Positions 56,569 to 64,000 are shown, counted from the stretch's first letter. The stretch is DNA of 64,000 nucleotides from Bradyrhizobium canariense (GCF_900105125.1 NZ_LT629750.1:1364001-1428000), one strand, 5' to 3'. The notes: a model not told the origin generated them from the letters alone. Numbers and translations: made by a program.

Positions 56569-56925
56569 ATGCGAATGATTTCATCCGCCATTGTTGTCCT
56601 GACCGTGCTGGCCGCAACGGAAGCATCGGCACAATCGATCAATCTGACCGGCGCGTTTAGATGCGTCGAAGCATGTCGAGCGGGTCTCGTCGGCAATCCC
56701 GCTTTCATCACCCAGAATGGACCGAACCTCAATCTTCTCGACGAGGCCGGTCAGCCCGCCCGCGCATGGCCTGACTGGTTTGCGCCGGCGACGCGGATCT
56801 GGGTCGACGCCTGGAACGAAGGCGCGGTCTATTCGCCTGATGGCATGACTGTCCAGTTCGACAACGGAACGATCTGGGTGCGCGATTTGGGCCCACCGCC
56901 CCCCGTACTTCGGCGCCGTTATTAG
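56569..56925 (+). CDS. Small secreted hypothetical protein
   Basis: The 118-residue protein has a signal peptide (MRMISSAIVVLTVLAATEAS, cleavage near ASA-QS). The mature part contains two Cys in GAFRCVEACRAGLVGNPAFI, then TRIWVDAWNEGAVYSPDG and TVQFDNGTIWVRD, and ends PPPPVLRRRY. GGAGG stands eight bases before the ATG. It looks like a periplasmic beta-rich domain of unknown role. Confidence 0.72.
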   Translation: MRMISSAIVVLTVLAATEASAQSINLTGAFRCVEACRAGLVGNPAFITQNGPNLNLLDEAGQPARAWPDWFAPATRIWVDAWNEGAVYSPDGMTVQFDNGTIWVRDLGPPPPVLRRRY

Positions 56926-57097
56926 GCCGCGTAAACGTCGCTCAATTCGAAAGATGCGCGAACGGACGCTGCACTGAAAGCATATGGCAGCGGCTATTGG
57001 GGTGACGACGCTTACTCACCTCTCCTCGTCCCGATACTCGCTGCCGCGCTGTGGCTGCGCAAGCGGAATATAATCGCTCGGCGCTGCTGGTTTGTCC

Positions 57098-57292
57098 CTA
57101 TGAAGTTCGGGATGGCTTGTCGTTGGTATTTCCCTGCCACGCCCGGGAGTGCTCAGCGATCCACTTAGTCGCGTCGTACTCCGTAATAAAACCTTTGATT
57201 ACTTCCGTTTCACCGTCGGGCCACAGGATATCAATTCCCCAGCCAGAACCGGGATTTTTCCGGGCTAAGAAAGTTGGTCGCTCCTCGAACAT
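57098..57292 (-). CDS. Small hypothetical protein
   Basis: The 64-residue protein reads MFEERPTFLARKNPGSGWGI then DILWPDGETEVIKGFITEYD and ATKWIAEHSRAW. The pattern strand-strand-helix with GF.TE.DA..WI is one I associate with a widespread Rhizobiales small protein. The opposite-strand frame (57051-57299) lacks such a pattern. AGGGG lies directly before the ATG, which is unusually close. Confidence 0.65.
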   Translation of the reverse strand: MFEERPTFLARKNPGSGWGIDILWPDGETEVIKGFITEYDATKWIAEHSRAWQGNTNDKPSRTS

Positions 57293-57470
57293 CCCCTGAT
57301 TATGCGCCCATGGCAGCCCGGTTCAAGCCAGCGATACTGCCACAATCAACACTTCCGCCGTTTACTTCAGGCCGCTGCCTTCCCGGCTATGGGACCGCTG
57401 GCGGCGCGTGGTTGAACCTTGAGCGCGCCGCGCCGACTCACTTACGGCAGGCAAGCTCAAAGAGGGTGCT

Positions 57471-57599
57471 ATGACCCATTGGCACGACGCTATGGTCGAC
57501 AGACCAGAGACAAAAGGGCCGGGCTACGTGACCGGCTGGTCCATCAGCGGATTGGCCGTGATCGTGGCCATCGTAGCCGTTTGGCTTCTCGGCATTTAG
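57471..57599 (+). CDS. Small single-span membrane protein
   Basis: The 42-residue protein starts MTHWHDAMVDRPETKGPGYV and ends with the hydrophobic span ISGLAVIVAIVAVWLLGI. GAGGG sits four to eight bases before the ATG. It is probably a tail-anchored inner-membrane peptide. Function unknown. Confidence 0.62.
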   Translation: MTHWHDAMVDRPETKGPGYVTGWSISGLAVIVAIVAVWLLGI

Positions 57600-57644
57600 C
57601 CGGTCGCTCTCTTACCCATCGGCTCTTTGGCGTCCGCCATCCCC

Positions 57645-57908
57645 TCACTGCTCGAACACCGCGCGGCAGGCTTCGCTGAGGCTGGCTTTCTGCCGCCGCA
57701 GGCAGGCGGTGATCGCCCTCACATTCGGGATTTCGCCGGCGCAGAGGCGGTACACGTCAGGCGTGCAGGCTCTCTTTTGCTCAGGCGTTGCGATATCCGC
57801 CCGCGCCGAACCGATGGCGGATAGTTCCAAAAGAAGTCCGAGCACCAAGGCAAGACCGGCGCGAAGTGTGGTGGCCGAAGATCCTGAGGATGTCGCCTTC
57901 ATTACCAT
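57645..57908 (-). CDS. Small secreted Cys-rich protein
   Basis: The 87-residue protein has a signal peptide (LRAGLALVLGLLLELSAIGS, cleavage near ARA-DI). A four-Cys domain follows: KRACTPDVYRLCAGEIPNVR and ITACLRRQKASLSEACRAVF. This C-x7-C...C-x11-C helical pattern is shared by a common Bradyrhizobium secreted family as I recall it. A CRP-type palindrome (57981-58000) lies 73 bases upstream. Confidence 0.75.
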   Translation of the reverse strand: MVMKATSSGSSATTLRAGLALVLGLLLELSAIGSARADIATPEQKRACTPDVYRLCAGEIPNVRAITACLRRQKASLSEACRAVFEQ

Positions 57909-57980
57909 ATTCCTCTGATTAGGCTGGCGCCGCTGGTGGCGTCGTTCTAATCTTGGGAATACGGCAAAGAATTTTAGCCG

Positions 57981-58000
57981 AATGTGATTTTTCTCACATT
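57981..58000. promoter_or_regulatory. CRP/FNR-type palindrome, site 1
   Basis: aatgtga-tttttc-tcacatt matches TGTGA-N6-TCACA exactly, with 7-bp arms. It lies between the divergent genes at 57908 and 58158. A second perfect match lies at 59251. Confidence 0.65.
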
Positions 58001-58157
58001 AGGTCCAGTGCGTGGGGTGATTTGGTCCGCGCGCTGGAATCAAGACTTCAGTAACCATGACGGCCACGGTCGCTCGATCGGTACAATTTGAGCGATCGTT
58101 TCAATATGGAAACAAAGCCCTTTTGACACGCTGCGCTCTCGAACCTGGGAGAGCGCG

Positions 58158-58337
58158 ATGAGTGAAGTTGAATTCGACCGATTGCTGGATGCCGTGCGAA
58201 CGGCAATTGCGCCCGCCCCGCAGGAGGATTTTTTGGCCTACCCGCAGACTTCCCACCAGCCGCCCAAAGCCGCCAACGATAACCAGCGCCCCTGGGGGTT
58301 GATCCCATTTCCGGAAGGTTGGTACGCCGCCTGCTGA
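58158..58337 (+). CDS. Small hypothetical protein
   Basis: The 59-residue protein begins MSEVEFDRLLDAVRTAIAPA, continues YPQTSHQPPKAANDNQRPWG and ends IPFPEGWYAAC. GGGAGAG lies before the ATG. The minus-strand frame across the same bases is arginine/proline-rich and unlikely. The gene is followed by a stem-loop at 58364. Function unknown. Confidence 0.68.
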   Translation: MSEVEFDRLLDAVRTAIAPAPQEDFLAYPQTSHQPPKAANDNQRPWGLIPFPEGWYAAC

Positions 58338-58363
58338 TCGCGCGGCTCACCCCTCCCGCCTCA

Positions 58364-58394
58364 CAGCCAATCGACGCGCGGCGTTGATTGGCTG
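58364..58394 (+). terminator. Stem-loop, possible terminator
   Basis: cagccaatcgacgc and gcgttgattggctg form a 14-bp stem with one mismatch and a 3-base loop, 27 bases after the stop of the 58158 gene. No real T-run follows, so termination is a guess. The rest of 58395-58627 has no gene I can support. Confidence 0.4.
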
Positions 58395-58627
58395 AACAGC
58401 CTTCCTGTCTTCATCATCGCCGTCCCGACCGGACAAGCCGCGCGCCTGTGGGGGCAACGATGTCCGCTTGCGTTGGTATTGCCAGTCAGGCTGCCGTGAA
58501 GACGGCGCCCATATCCGAATCAAGCTGCGCCGTTGTATCCGTGCTCGGGGAATTGATGAGCTGGCCGGTTGACGCTGGAGCAAACCAGTCGTGTCGGCCG
58601 CTGGAGTATCCTTCCGGAAGCGACGCG

Positions 58628-58909
58628 ATGCGGACAGGCTCTGCTTTATTCATTGTGCTTTGGTGCGCCGGCTGCGCCTTGTCGCAGAAACCGGTGGCGC
58701 AGGTCCCCGCCCCCGAGCAAGCCGCGGCGCCACCGAACCCTGCTCCGGCAGCCGACGCTTCGCCACCCAATTTTGAATGCAGCGACGGAACGATTTCAGT
58801 TTCGCAGACGGGTTGCCTGGTCAACATGGCGCGCGCGCGGCTGCCGCCGCAGTCCGCCGACCAAACGCCGGCCGGTTCCATATCCGGTCCCGGTCGGTCA
58901 CCCCACTGA
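58628..58909 (+). CDS. Small putative lipoprotein
   Basis: The 93-residue protein starts MRTGSALFIVLWCAGCALSQ; CAGC is a lipobox. A Pro/Ala spacer follows, then NFECSDGTISVSQTGCLVNM, whose two Cys could form a disulfide. It ends GSISGPGRSPH. GGAAG lies before the ATG. The longer frame beginning at 58388 is not supported. Confidence 0.68.
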   Translation: MRTGSALFIVLWCAGCALSQKPVAQVPAPEQAAAPPNPAPAADASPPNFECSDGTISVSQTGCLVNMARARLPPQSADQTPAGSISGPGRSPH

Positions 58910-58966
58910 TGTCACGAAGCCGACCGGGCTCATGGACCTCTCGGGTGGATTTCAGGCTGCCGGCGT

Positions 58967-59170
58967 TTAGCCAACCCTCAGATTTTCCGCGGATGTTTTT
59001 CCCCGGTTTTCCGTCTCTTCGTAGCTCACCTTGGCACCCTCGTTGAGGCTGCTCAGGCCGGCTCTTTCCACGGCCGAGATGTGCACGAAGACATCCTTGC
59101 CGCCCTTGTCGGGTTGAATAAATCCATATCCCTTGGCCGCGTTAAACCACTTCACAGTACCTGTCGCCAC
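58967..59170 (-). CDS. cspA: Cold-shock protein (CspA family)
   Basis: The 67-residue OB-fold protein begins [20 protein letters not shown] and has RNP1 (KGYGFI) and RNP2 (VFVHIS), followed by [16 protein letters not shown]. It binds single-stranded RNA/DNA and melts mRNA structure. A CRP-type palindrome lies 81 bases upstream of its start. Confidence 0.95.
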   Translation of the reverse strand: MATGTVKWFNAAKGYGFIQPDKGGKDVFVHISAVERAGLSSLNEGAKVSYEETENRGKTSAENLRVG

Positions 59171-59250
59171 GTCCTCACTCCCTTTTACAACCGCGCAACG
59201 GAAGCTTAGGGCGCTCCCGCACTATATCGCAATTCAAAAGAATGAGCCCG

Positions 59251-59270
59251 ATTGTGATCTAGTTCACATT
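59251..59270. promoter_or_regulatory. CRP/FNR-type palindrome, site 2 (upstream of cold-shock gene)
   Basis: TGTGA-tctagt-TCACA is a perfect match to the CRP consensus, in the context attgtgatctagttcacatt. Site and spacing fit an activator or repressor site for the minus-strand cspA gene. Confidence 0.6.
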
Positions 59271-59454
59271 TACTCGGCATGGCGCCTGCTAGCCTTTCGT
59301 TGCTGGGGGATTTCAGGGGCCCAGTGATAGGCGCCGCCGGGACACGATATTTCGAGCCCGACGGCGTAGTTTTTTGCGACCTAGGTTGCCTTCCTCAGCC
59401 CTATCAGCCGCCAGGCATGAGCCGCCAGCCGTTGCCGGTTAGGCTTCGGTGTCG

Positions 59455-59645
59455 ATCGGCGCCCCGCTCTTGAATATCCGCCCCCTGCCTTCAGCCATTC
59501 GAGATTTACACCGTGCACTTCAGTGAAACGGGCAATCTCTTGGTGTTTGAGTTTCAGGACCGGTTTGAACTCTTCGTCAGAAAGATCGCGCGACGGCGCC
59601 GACGCGCCATTGCTTCGCTGTTGGATCGACGCACCGGATGCGCCA
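59455..59645 (-). pseudogene. Broken second copy of the HTH-like protein gene
   Basis: The sequence from about 59414 to 59643 is a diverged copy of 54075-54375. It shares the C-terminal coding region (KLKHQEIARFTE equivalent) and flanking noncoding bases. It lacks about 57 bases where the first copy encodes the REFKEAM segment, and small indels shift the final codons. It is not translatable as the full protein. Confidence 0.7.
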
Positions 59646-59768
59646 AAGCGAGCCGCCTGTGCGACTTTGCACCGCGCGGTCCCTTTTCGGACTCAAAATT
59701 GCCCCCGACTCGATCGACGCTGTTCTGGAGAAAGCCGGCTTGGGGGCGTCCTGATTTGGGAGTTTGCC

Positions 59769-60122
59769 ATGAGTGAGGGGCTGTATAATAAGCAAAATCT
59801 GCTGGTTCGGGGTGCTGACAATGTTCTGCCATCGCCACATGGCGGTGATGATGAATTCTTTGACGTTCTTGTGCGCGCGCTAGAAGAGGTTGCCGGACTT
59901 CAAAGAGATGAATCTCCACATCGGGAAACCGACGATCTTCTGCTTTTGCTTGAGGAGAACGCACGGCTTCGAAAGCTTGCGGTTCAGCTATCGAACCTCC
60001 TCGGAGACCTCCCTCCCTTCTCATCGGTGGCGCCTACGGGGGCGGCGGACGAGACAGCCAACCGATCACTCGATCCAGAAACGAGTACGCAATGGCTGAG
60101 CCAAGCCCTCGCACGGCCATAA
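59769..60122 (+). CDS. Hypothetical protein with helical core
   Basis: The 117-residue protein begins MSEGLYNKQNLLVRGADNVL and has a long amphipathic region, DEFFDVLVRALEEVAGLQRD then LLLLLEENARLRKLAVQLSN. It ends in a polar tail (DPETSTQWLSQALARP). The ENARLRKLAVQLSNLLGD segment recurs in Bradyrhizobium proteins in my memory. The central heptads suggest a coiled coil. The start at 59769 is the first sensible ATG; the longer upstream frame overlaps the pseudogene. Confidence 0.72.
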   Translation: MSEGLYNKQNLLVRGADNVLPSPHGGDDEFFDVLVRALEEVAGLQRDESPHRETDDLLLLLEENARLRKLAVQLSNLLGDLPPFSSVAPTGAADETANRSLDPETSTQWLSQALARP

Positions 60123-60183
60123 GCCGTCCAGTCGAGCTCGGGCTGAAAGCGAAGAAGTGAGATTGCGCGAAAGAGTCCTCGCT

Positions 60184-60273
60184 ATGAGACATCGGCGCCA
60201 TCGCCTGTCCATGCGGGACCGGCTCCGTCACCGTCGCCGCCTGGTCGAGCTGGGGCTGAAGGCGAAGAAATAG
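60184..60273 (+). CDS. 29-residue basic peptide
   Basis: The frame reads MRHRRHRLSMRDRLRHRRRL then VELGLKAKK. A near-identical ending (VELGLKAKK, stop) occurs just upstream out of any start (60132-60161), and VVEIGLKAQK ends at 55777. This points to a family of small basic peptides with a conserved tail. GAAAGAG lies about ten bases before the ATG. Confidence 0.45.
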   Translation: MRHRRHRLSMRDRLRHRRRLVELGLKAKK

Positions 60274-60284
60274 CGGTATCGACT

Positions 60285-60443
60285 ATGACAACCATCAAGG
60301 TCATCAATGGTTGTGTGGGCGCTGCCGTCCTAAGCGTGCTCGGCGGCACAGCTATACATGCCTCCGGGGATCAGATCGCAATTGCCTTTGTAGCGTTCGC
60401 CGTTGTCGGTTACGTCGGGATTTCGGCTGCCATGCGCTCGTAG
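60285..60443 (+). CDS. Small membrane protein
   Basis: The 52-residue frame reads MTTIKVINGCVGAAVLSVLG then IHASGDQIAIAFVAFAVVGY and ends ISAAMRS, with two hydrophobic spans. It starts 12 bases after the basic-peptide gene. The ribosome site is weak. Function unknown. Confidence 0.5.
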   Translation: MTTIKVINGCVGAAVLSVLGGTAIHASGDQIAIAFVAFAVVGYVGISAAMRS

Positions 60444-60605
60444 CACCAGGGATGCTTCCTGCAGCCAAGCCTTCACGGGCGGCTTTCGCGCCGAGATAGG
60501 ACACCGCGATTATTTCTCGGAACGACCGCTGCGCCGCGGGGGATAATGCGCCTGTTCAGGGAACCTTGGGCACCAATCGCCCCAACCCATGACATGGAGG
60601 TTCTG

Positions 60606-60853
60606 ATGCGTATTCTGGCCTTGGCGATTTTGACGATCGCCGCGATTTTAACAGCGCCACCGGCGCGGGCCCAAACGTACGGTGGGGCTTATCCGGTTTG
60701 CCTGCGGTGGGCCCATTCTTACGATTGCAGCTAGACGTCGCTGCCTCAATGCAACGCGTCGGCATCGGGCCGTACGGCACAGTGCTTCATCAATCCATAT
60801 TTTGCGCGCGCGCAAGTGCCCGCAGGTTATTGGCGGCATCGCCGCGCCTACTG
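60606..60853 (+). pseudogene. DUF3551-type secreted protein interrupted by an amber stop
   Basis: A GGAGG site precedes the ATG. The product starts with a signal peptide (MRILALAILTIAAILTAPPA) and QTYGGAYPVCLRW, as in the Bradyrhizobium DUF3551 family. TAG at 60732 stops it after SYDCS. The same frame continues TSLPQCNASASGRTAQCFIN then PYFARAQVPAGYWRHRRAY, the expected family ending. Family members usually have Tyr at the stop position (TAC or TAT to TAG), so this is a nonsense mutation. Confidence 0.82.
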
Positions 60854-60893
60854 AGGCTTGCCGACGAGACCGCGGCGCGGCAGCTGCACGCGC

Positions 60894-61109
60894 TCAGGCG
60901 AAGTTTCTCCTGCGCACCCGGTCCCGAACGACATAAGTGCTGCGACCGTTGGGCGTAGGCTGCCAACCATTGGCGCCGTGTTCGATCAAGCCGCACTCCA
61001 TCAATGTAACAAGGTTCTCATCAGCCGGCTCATAACAGCAGCCCTCAACTAGCTTTCTCAGCAATTCTCGCGCATCCGGGCTTAAGCTGCTCCAATGGAC
61101 CATCGGCAT
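60894..61109 (-). CDS. Small hypothetical protein, winged-helix-like
   Basis: The 71-residue protein reads MPMVHWSSLSPDARELLRKL then ENLVTLMECGLIEHGANGWQ and PTPNGRSTYVVRDR. The helix-helix-strand layout with a hydrophobic 'wing' (GWQPTPNGR) resembles a minimal winged helix-turn-helix. The start is at 61109 or 61103; a longer frame to 61202 is less likely. Function unknown. Confidence 0.6.
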   Translation of the reverse strand: MPMVHWSSLSPDARELLRKLVEGCCYEPADENLVTLMECGLIEHGANGWQPTPNGRSTYVVRDRVRRRNFA

Positions 61110-61245
61110 CCCCAAAACAATTAGCGGCAGAGGTTCAATTCGATCAAACCGTATGCGTTCCCCACCAGAAGCGAATTGGTCGGTCGTGGAACCCCGTCGC
61201 ACAATATCCCGCCGTTAAGCCACAATCGGGTGACACTGGTGCGCG

Positions 61246-61513
61246 ATGAAACTGAGATGTCTTGCGCTCTGCCTGTCAGGCTTGTCGCTGTCATCCTGCA
61301 CCAGTCAAACCACTGGCGAGCGCATGGGAAGCCTTGGGCGCAACCATGGGCGATATGCCACGATGGCTGGGCGGCGAGCCGGCCGGCGTCCCACCGCGAC
61401 CCGGTACGCCAGAGTACGACCGTTGGATCGCGGCGCGCGCCAAGGAAGCCGCCCGACCAAAGAGCAGCAATCCCCCAACAGGCAGCAGCGCTTCAACATC
61501 TCCTGGGTGGTAG
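61246..61513 (+). pseudogene. Frameshifted lipoprotein gene
   Basis: The first frame begins MKLRCLALCLSGLSLSSCTS, a lipoprotein signal (LSSC). The second frame from about 61325 reads ALGATMGDMPRWLGGEPAGV then PPRPGTPEYDRWIAARAKEA, a C-terminal segment I recognise from Bradyrhizobium lipoproteins. The two lie in different frames, so a 1- or 2-base indel between about 61315 and 61345 is inferred. The second part could also start independently at an internal ATG. Confidence 0.6.
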
Positions 61514-61622
61514 ACCAGTCGCGAGCTGTCGCGCGACAGTGATCAGCACGTTCAGGCTGGTGTCAGGGCATTCGAATATCCTGCGAAGAGGCCGATCTCT
61601 CGCGGGCTGAGAGCGGCCTGGA

Positions 61623-61712
61623 TGAGTCAATTTGACTCAGGAAGAAACCAGTGCAGCAGCACGGCCGAAGGATTCACGACGCCCTTGTTCTTACGAATAG
61701 TCCGCCGCCATG
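61623..61712 (+). repeat. Palindrome-headed repeat module, copy B
   Basis: tgagtcaatttgactca at 61623-61639 is followed by gaaggattcac and gaatagtccgccgc, as in copy A at 55500. Here it ends 17 bases before the ATG of the gene at 61729, so it may be that gene's promoter/operator region. Confidence 0.75.
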
Positions 61713-61728
61713 GTGCGGGGGGCAGTCG

Positions 61729-61938
61729 ATGCTGAAGGTTGGAAAAGTCTACCGGCTAAGATTTCCGGGCATTGCCGCACGCGTAATCGATACTCCGCTT
61801 GGCATGGCGCCGAAGGATTACCCCTTCCTGATGGAAAGCCTTTTCCTTCGGAGCCGCTGGTATGTGAACGCCAAGGGCGAGCCGATCTACCCAGACGCGC
61901 CGCGACTTATCGTCAAAAGCTGGTGTGCCGCAGGTTAG
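61729..61938 (+). CDS. Small hypothetical protein
   Basis: The 69-residue protein begins MLKVGKVYRLRFPGIAARVI, continues KDYPFLMESLFLRSRWYVNA and ends APRLIVKSWCAAG. It looks like a small beta-barrel (SH3-like) fold. The start is placed at 61729 just after repeat module B. Function unknown. Confidence 0.6.
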   Translation: MLKVGKVYRLRFPGIAARVIDTPLGMAPKDYPFLMESLFLRSRWYVNAKGEPIYPDAPRLIVKSWCAAG

Positions 61939-62067
61939 AAAACATAGACCGCTTTTGGGCAGTCTTTTGTTTGGGCGTTCCAGCATTAACCCTCGTCGCA
62001 GCGACCTCTCCACAGCGGGCCAAGGTAACCATCCGAAAACAGATAGCGGCGAGCCACCCGCTCCCGG

Positions 62068-62149
62068 ATGGTAGTACCTCAGCAATCGTCGTCTGTTTTG
62101 CGCCGCCATCTTTGTAGCTCACGCAGTCGACGCTTATCTCACGCCATGA
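62068..62149 (+). pseudogene. Degraded third copy of the 28-residue membrane micropeptide
   Basis: The end reads FCAAIFVAHAVDAYLTP and stop in the frame beginning at 62096, almost the same as copy 1. The ATG at 62068 is in another frame, so one base has been gained. Downstream, ggctctacggagtccg repeats what follows copy 1. Confidence 0.65.
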
Positions 62150-62847
62150 CGGCTCTACGGAGTCCGCAGGTGCGGGATTTCGGCGGCTCGGCACACAGCC
62201 CCCGCCGAAGGTGTGCCGAGCCTAGCCAGTGCGCCGGTCAAATGATGCACGGCTAGAATCAACTATGGCAGCAATGGGGCAGTCTGAGAACGGGCGCCGC
62301 TGCAACACTTTCGAATTATCTCTCACGCCCCTGCAGACCGGCGGAACTACAATGGGAGCGTTTGGACGGGCGGCATTCCACTATCAGCCAGACTATGTCG
62401 CCGAACCGTAGCAGCGTCGGTGATTCCCGCGGTGTTGCGGGTGGGCTTTGTCAGAATCGCCTGTATGCACTCCGACGATGATGGCTCGTTAGCTCGTGAT
62501 CATCAGCGTCCGGGAACCTACAGGGCCGTTACGGTTGTCCCCGTTAATCACTGGGCTATTCCATGGAATGCAGAATTTCCGATCATTGCATTGTCCAGCT
62601 CGCACAAAATCGTCAATCTGGCTGGGGTCGACGCGACTGGGATCGGACGAGCGCGTGTCGCAAAGAAAAAGCCGCCCGGGCGGTCACCGGACGGTCGATT
62701 TCCCGCAACTGCCGGTCGTGATTTCAGCGAGGCCGATGGGATGCGATCCTTTCAGCCTCTGATCGTGGGGTACGCTGGAGGTGTTTCCATCCGCCCCACT
62801 CCACTCATCCTGATCGCTAGAGTTTTATCGACCACGGCAAGACAAAA
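62150..62847. other. About 700 bases without a supportable gene
   Basis: Open frames here (for example 62420-62851) lack a ribosome site, recognisable motifs or biased composition. No RNA gene is visible. Confidence 0.5.
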
Positions 62848-62878
62848 TTAACGTTAACCATTCCTTAACCGTTGAGTC
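62848..62878 (+). promoter_or_regulatory. CtrA-type box with adjoining GANTC site
   Basis: TTAA-ccattcc-TTAAC (62854-62869) is an exact match to the CtrA consensus TTAA-N7-TTAA(C). A ttaacgttaa palindrome overlaps it, and gagtc (62874-62878), a CcrM methylation site, follows. The next gene starts 75 bases downstream at 62953. Confidence 0.6.
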
Positions 62879-62952
62879 CCAGTCTACTCGCGGACTGAGG
62901 CACCTTTCGCGGACGCAAGAAAAGCCGTGATCGCAAAGATGGAGCCAACCGC

Positions 62953-63072
62953 ATGTCGTTAGAGCAAATCCGTCCAGAGCCAACTTTGCTTTCGGAATTA
63001 GCCCTGACCTTGCTCAGTACCTTTGCCGTCGCGTTACCAATGTCGGTCGCGATCATCTGGATTTGCTCCTGA
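62953..63072 (+). CDS. 39-residue membrane peptide under a CtrA-type box
   Basis: The frame reads MSLEQIRPEPTLLSELALTL then LSTFAVALPMSVAIIWICS, one hydrophobic span at the C-terminus. GGAG lies eight bases before the ATG. A predicted CtrA site lies upstream, which would make it cell-cycle controlled (inference). Function unknown. Confidence 0.6.
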   Translation: MSLEQIRPEPTLLSELALTLLSTFAVALPMSVAIIWICS

Positions 63073-64000
63073 TCTCGGCGCGTTCGAGGCTCAGAATTTT
63101 CGCGTAGCGCATGAGCTATGCCACGAGCAGCTGATGGCCGGCGAAGATGGAGCCCACTGCAAGGTTGCGGATGGGAAAACTCGACTGTCCCTTCTCCAGA
63201 GCCGTTAGCGAGTCCACGGATTCGTTATTTTCACTGCGCGCTGGAAGGTGCGGAAACTAGCCAAAGCGCACCAGCGGCCGTTTCGGGGTCACCGAGCCCT
63301 CGTGGGATCAGAGGACGATGCGGGAATCGAACCGGTTTCGAACAGCATCGCCCCAGTTCCAATCAGCATCGTTGCCATATTTGGCCGTCGCAAGATCTGA
63401 TTTTGCCCTCGAGAATCTGATTGTATCGCCTGGGTGCTGGGCCATGAAGCTGGCCCCCTGGCCTTTGCAGCGCCATGCCCGAGCTACAGCCGCCGCTGGG
63501 CAGCGGTTGGTCGCCGCGGGCTGATTTCATTCCAAGATAGAGGCCGGCCCCCTTGGCGAGCTTTTGTCAGGGCGTCGGCCTCTTCACCTGGGCCTGTCCG
63601 CTTGCTGGCTTTTCACTGACGAAGATGCAGGGCTCGATGAGATTTCTACTGCACGGGCGACTCTGCGAGAGTCGGCGCTGGCACGGGCCCGTGGGCAGCA
63701 ATAAGAAACGGCCCCAGCGCAGGGGGGCGACTGGAGCCGTCTTGAGCGTGCCGGGTGCGGCCCGACACTGAGTCCGAACTGACCGGCCTATAAATCGTTC
63801 CTGTTCTCATGAACCTTTGCGCTCCAGCTTTTGTCATATCCTGACCGGAGGATTGCGCTGTCCGGACGTAAACCGACGCCACTGAGCATTATTCAGCTTG
63901 GTGGCGTTGTGCGTTTCGGATGCGGGCGCGGGGCCGAGCCCTGCGACTTTGTCGCGCGCGACAATTTGGTAATTTGATTCTGGGCGGATTCAGTACTGTC
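63073..64000. other. 928-base terminal stretch without a supportable gene
   Basis: A frame ending at 63208 (FEAQNFRVAHELCHEQLM) has a protein-like look but no start and may be a remnant. The remaining frames, including 63646-63882 on the minus strand, have no ribosome site or known motif. No tRNA or CRISPR repeat is present. Confidence 0.45.

Noticed and set aside
62420..62851. 143-residue plus-strand frame
   Set aside because: No ribosome site or motif, composition not protein-like, and it runs up to the CtrA-type box.

Overview
The window looks like chromosomal DNA of a Bradyrhizobium-type alphaproteobacterium (Bradyrhizobium or a close Nitrobacteraceae relative). The grounds are the GC-rich coding style, the dusB-ntrB-ntrC-ntrY-ntrX-hfq-hflX block, the fused ispDF gene, a PopZ-like protein beside valS and tolC, and many small proteins and dispersed repeats of kinds I associate with that genus. 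The genus call rests on recognition, not on a database search.

Region 1 (1-8853) is a surface-sugar cluster. It holds the start of a transketolase N-terminal subunit, an APH-fold kinase, a HAD phosphatase, two sugar-nucleotide epimerases, a nucleotidyltransferase-PfkB kinase fusion in the reverse of the usual HldE order, a GmhA-like SIS isomerase, a flippase-like membrane protein and a NovU/TylC3-type sugar C-methyltransferase. Together they look like a complete isomerise/phosphorylate/dephosphorylate/activate route to a heptose-like, C-methylated nucleotide sugar.

Region 2 (8936-24758) is metabolic. It holds an MBL-fold hydrolase and a TRAP transporter plus acyl-CoA ligase operon that is split by an IS5-family element sitting exactly at a stop codon. 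It continues with two secreted alpha/beta hydrolases, an enoyl-CoA hydratase, a DJ-1/PfpI protein, a cobalt-type nitrile hydratase operon, queC, mazG and a TauE/SafE exporter.

Region 3 (25036-52383) starts with a TonB siderophore receptor and a PepSY membrane protein. It then holds core genes: hflX, hfq, ntrX, ntrY, ntrC, ntrB, dusB, ispDF, pncC, a LysR/aldo-keto reductase pair around a palindromic operator, ratA, lipA, a 3-methyladenine glycosylase, valS, popZ-like, tolC and pcm.

Region 4 (52585-64000) begins at tRNA-Asn and is accessory. A 26-bp direct repeat containing the tRNA 3' end recurs at 55589, bounding a 2.9-kb island remnant without an integrase; the displaced tRNA terminator lies just beyond it. 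From there to the end are short secreted, membrane or basic proteins on both strands, several broken (frameshifts, an amber stop, deletions). They include a repeated 28-residue membrane micropeptide, a cold-shock gene, two CRP-type palindromes and a consensus CtrA box.
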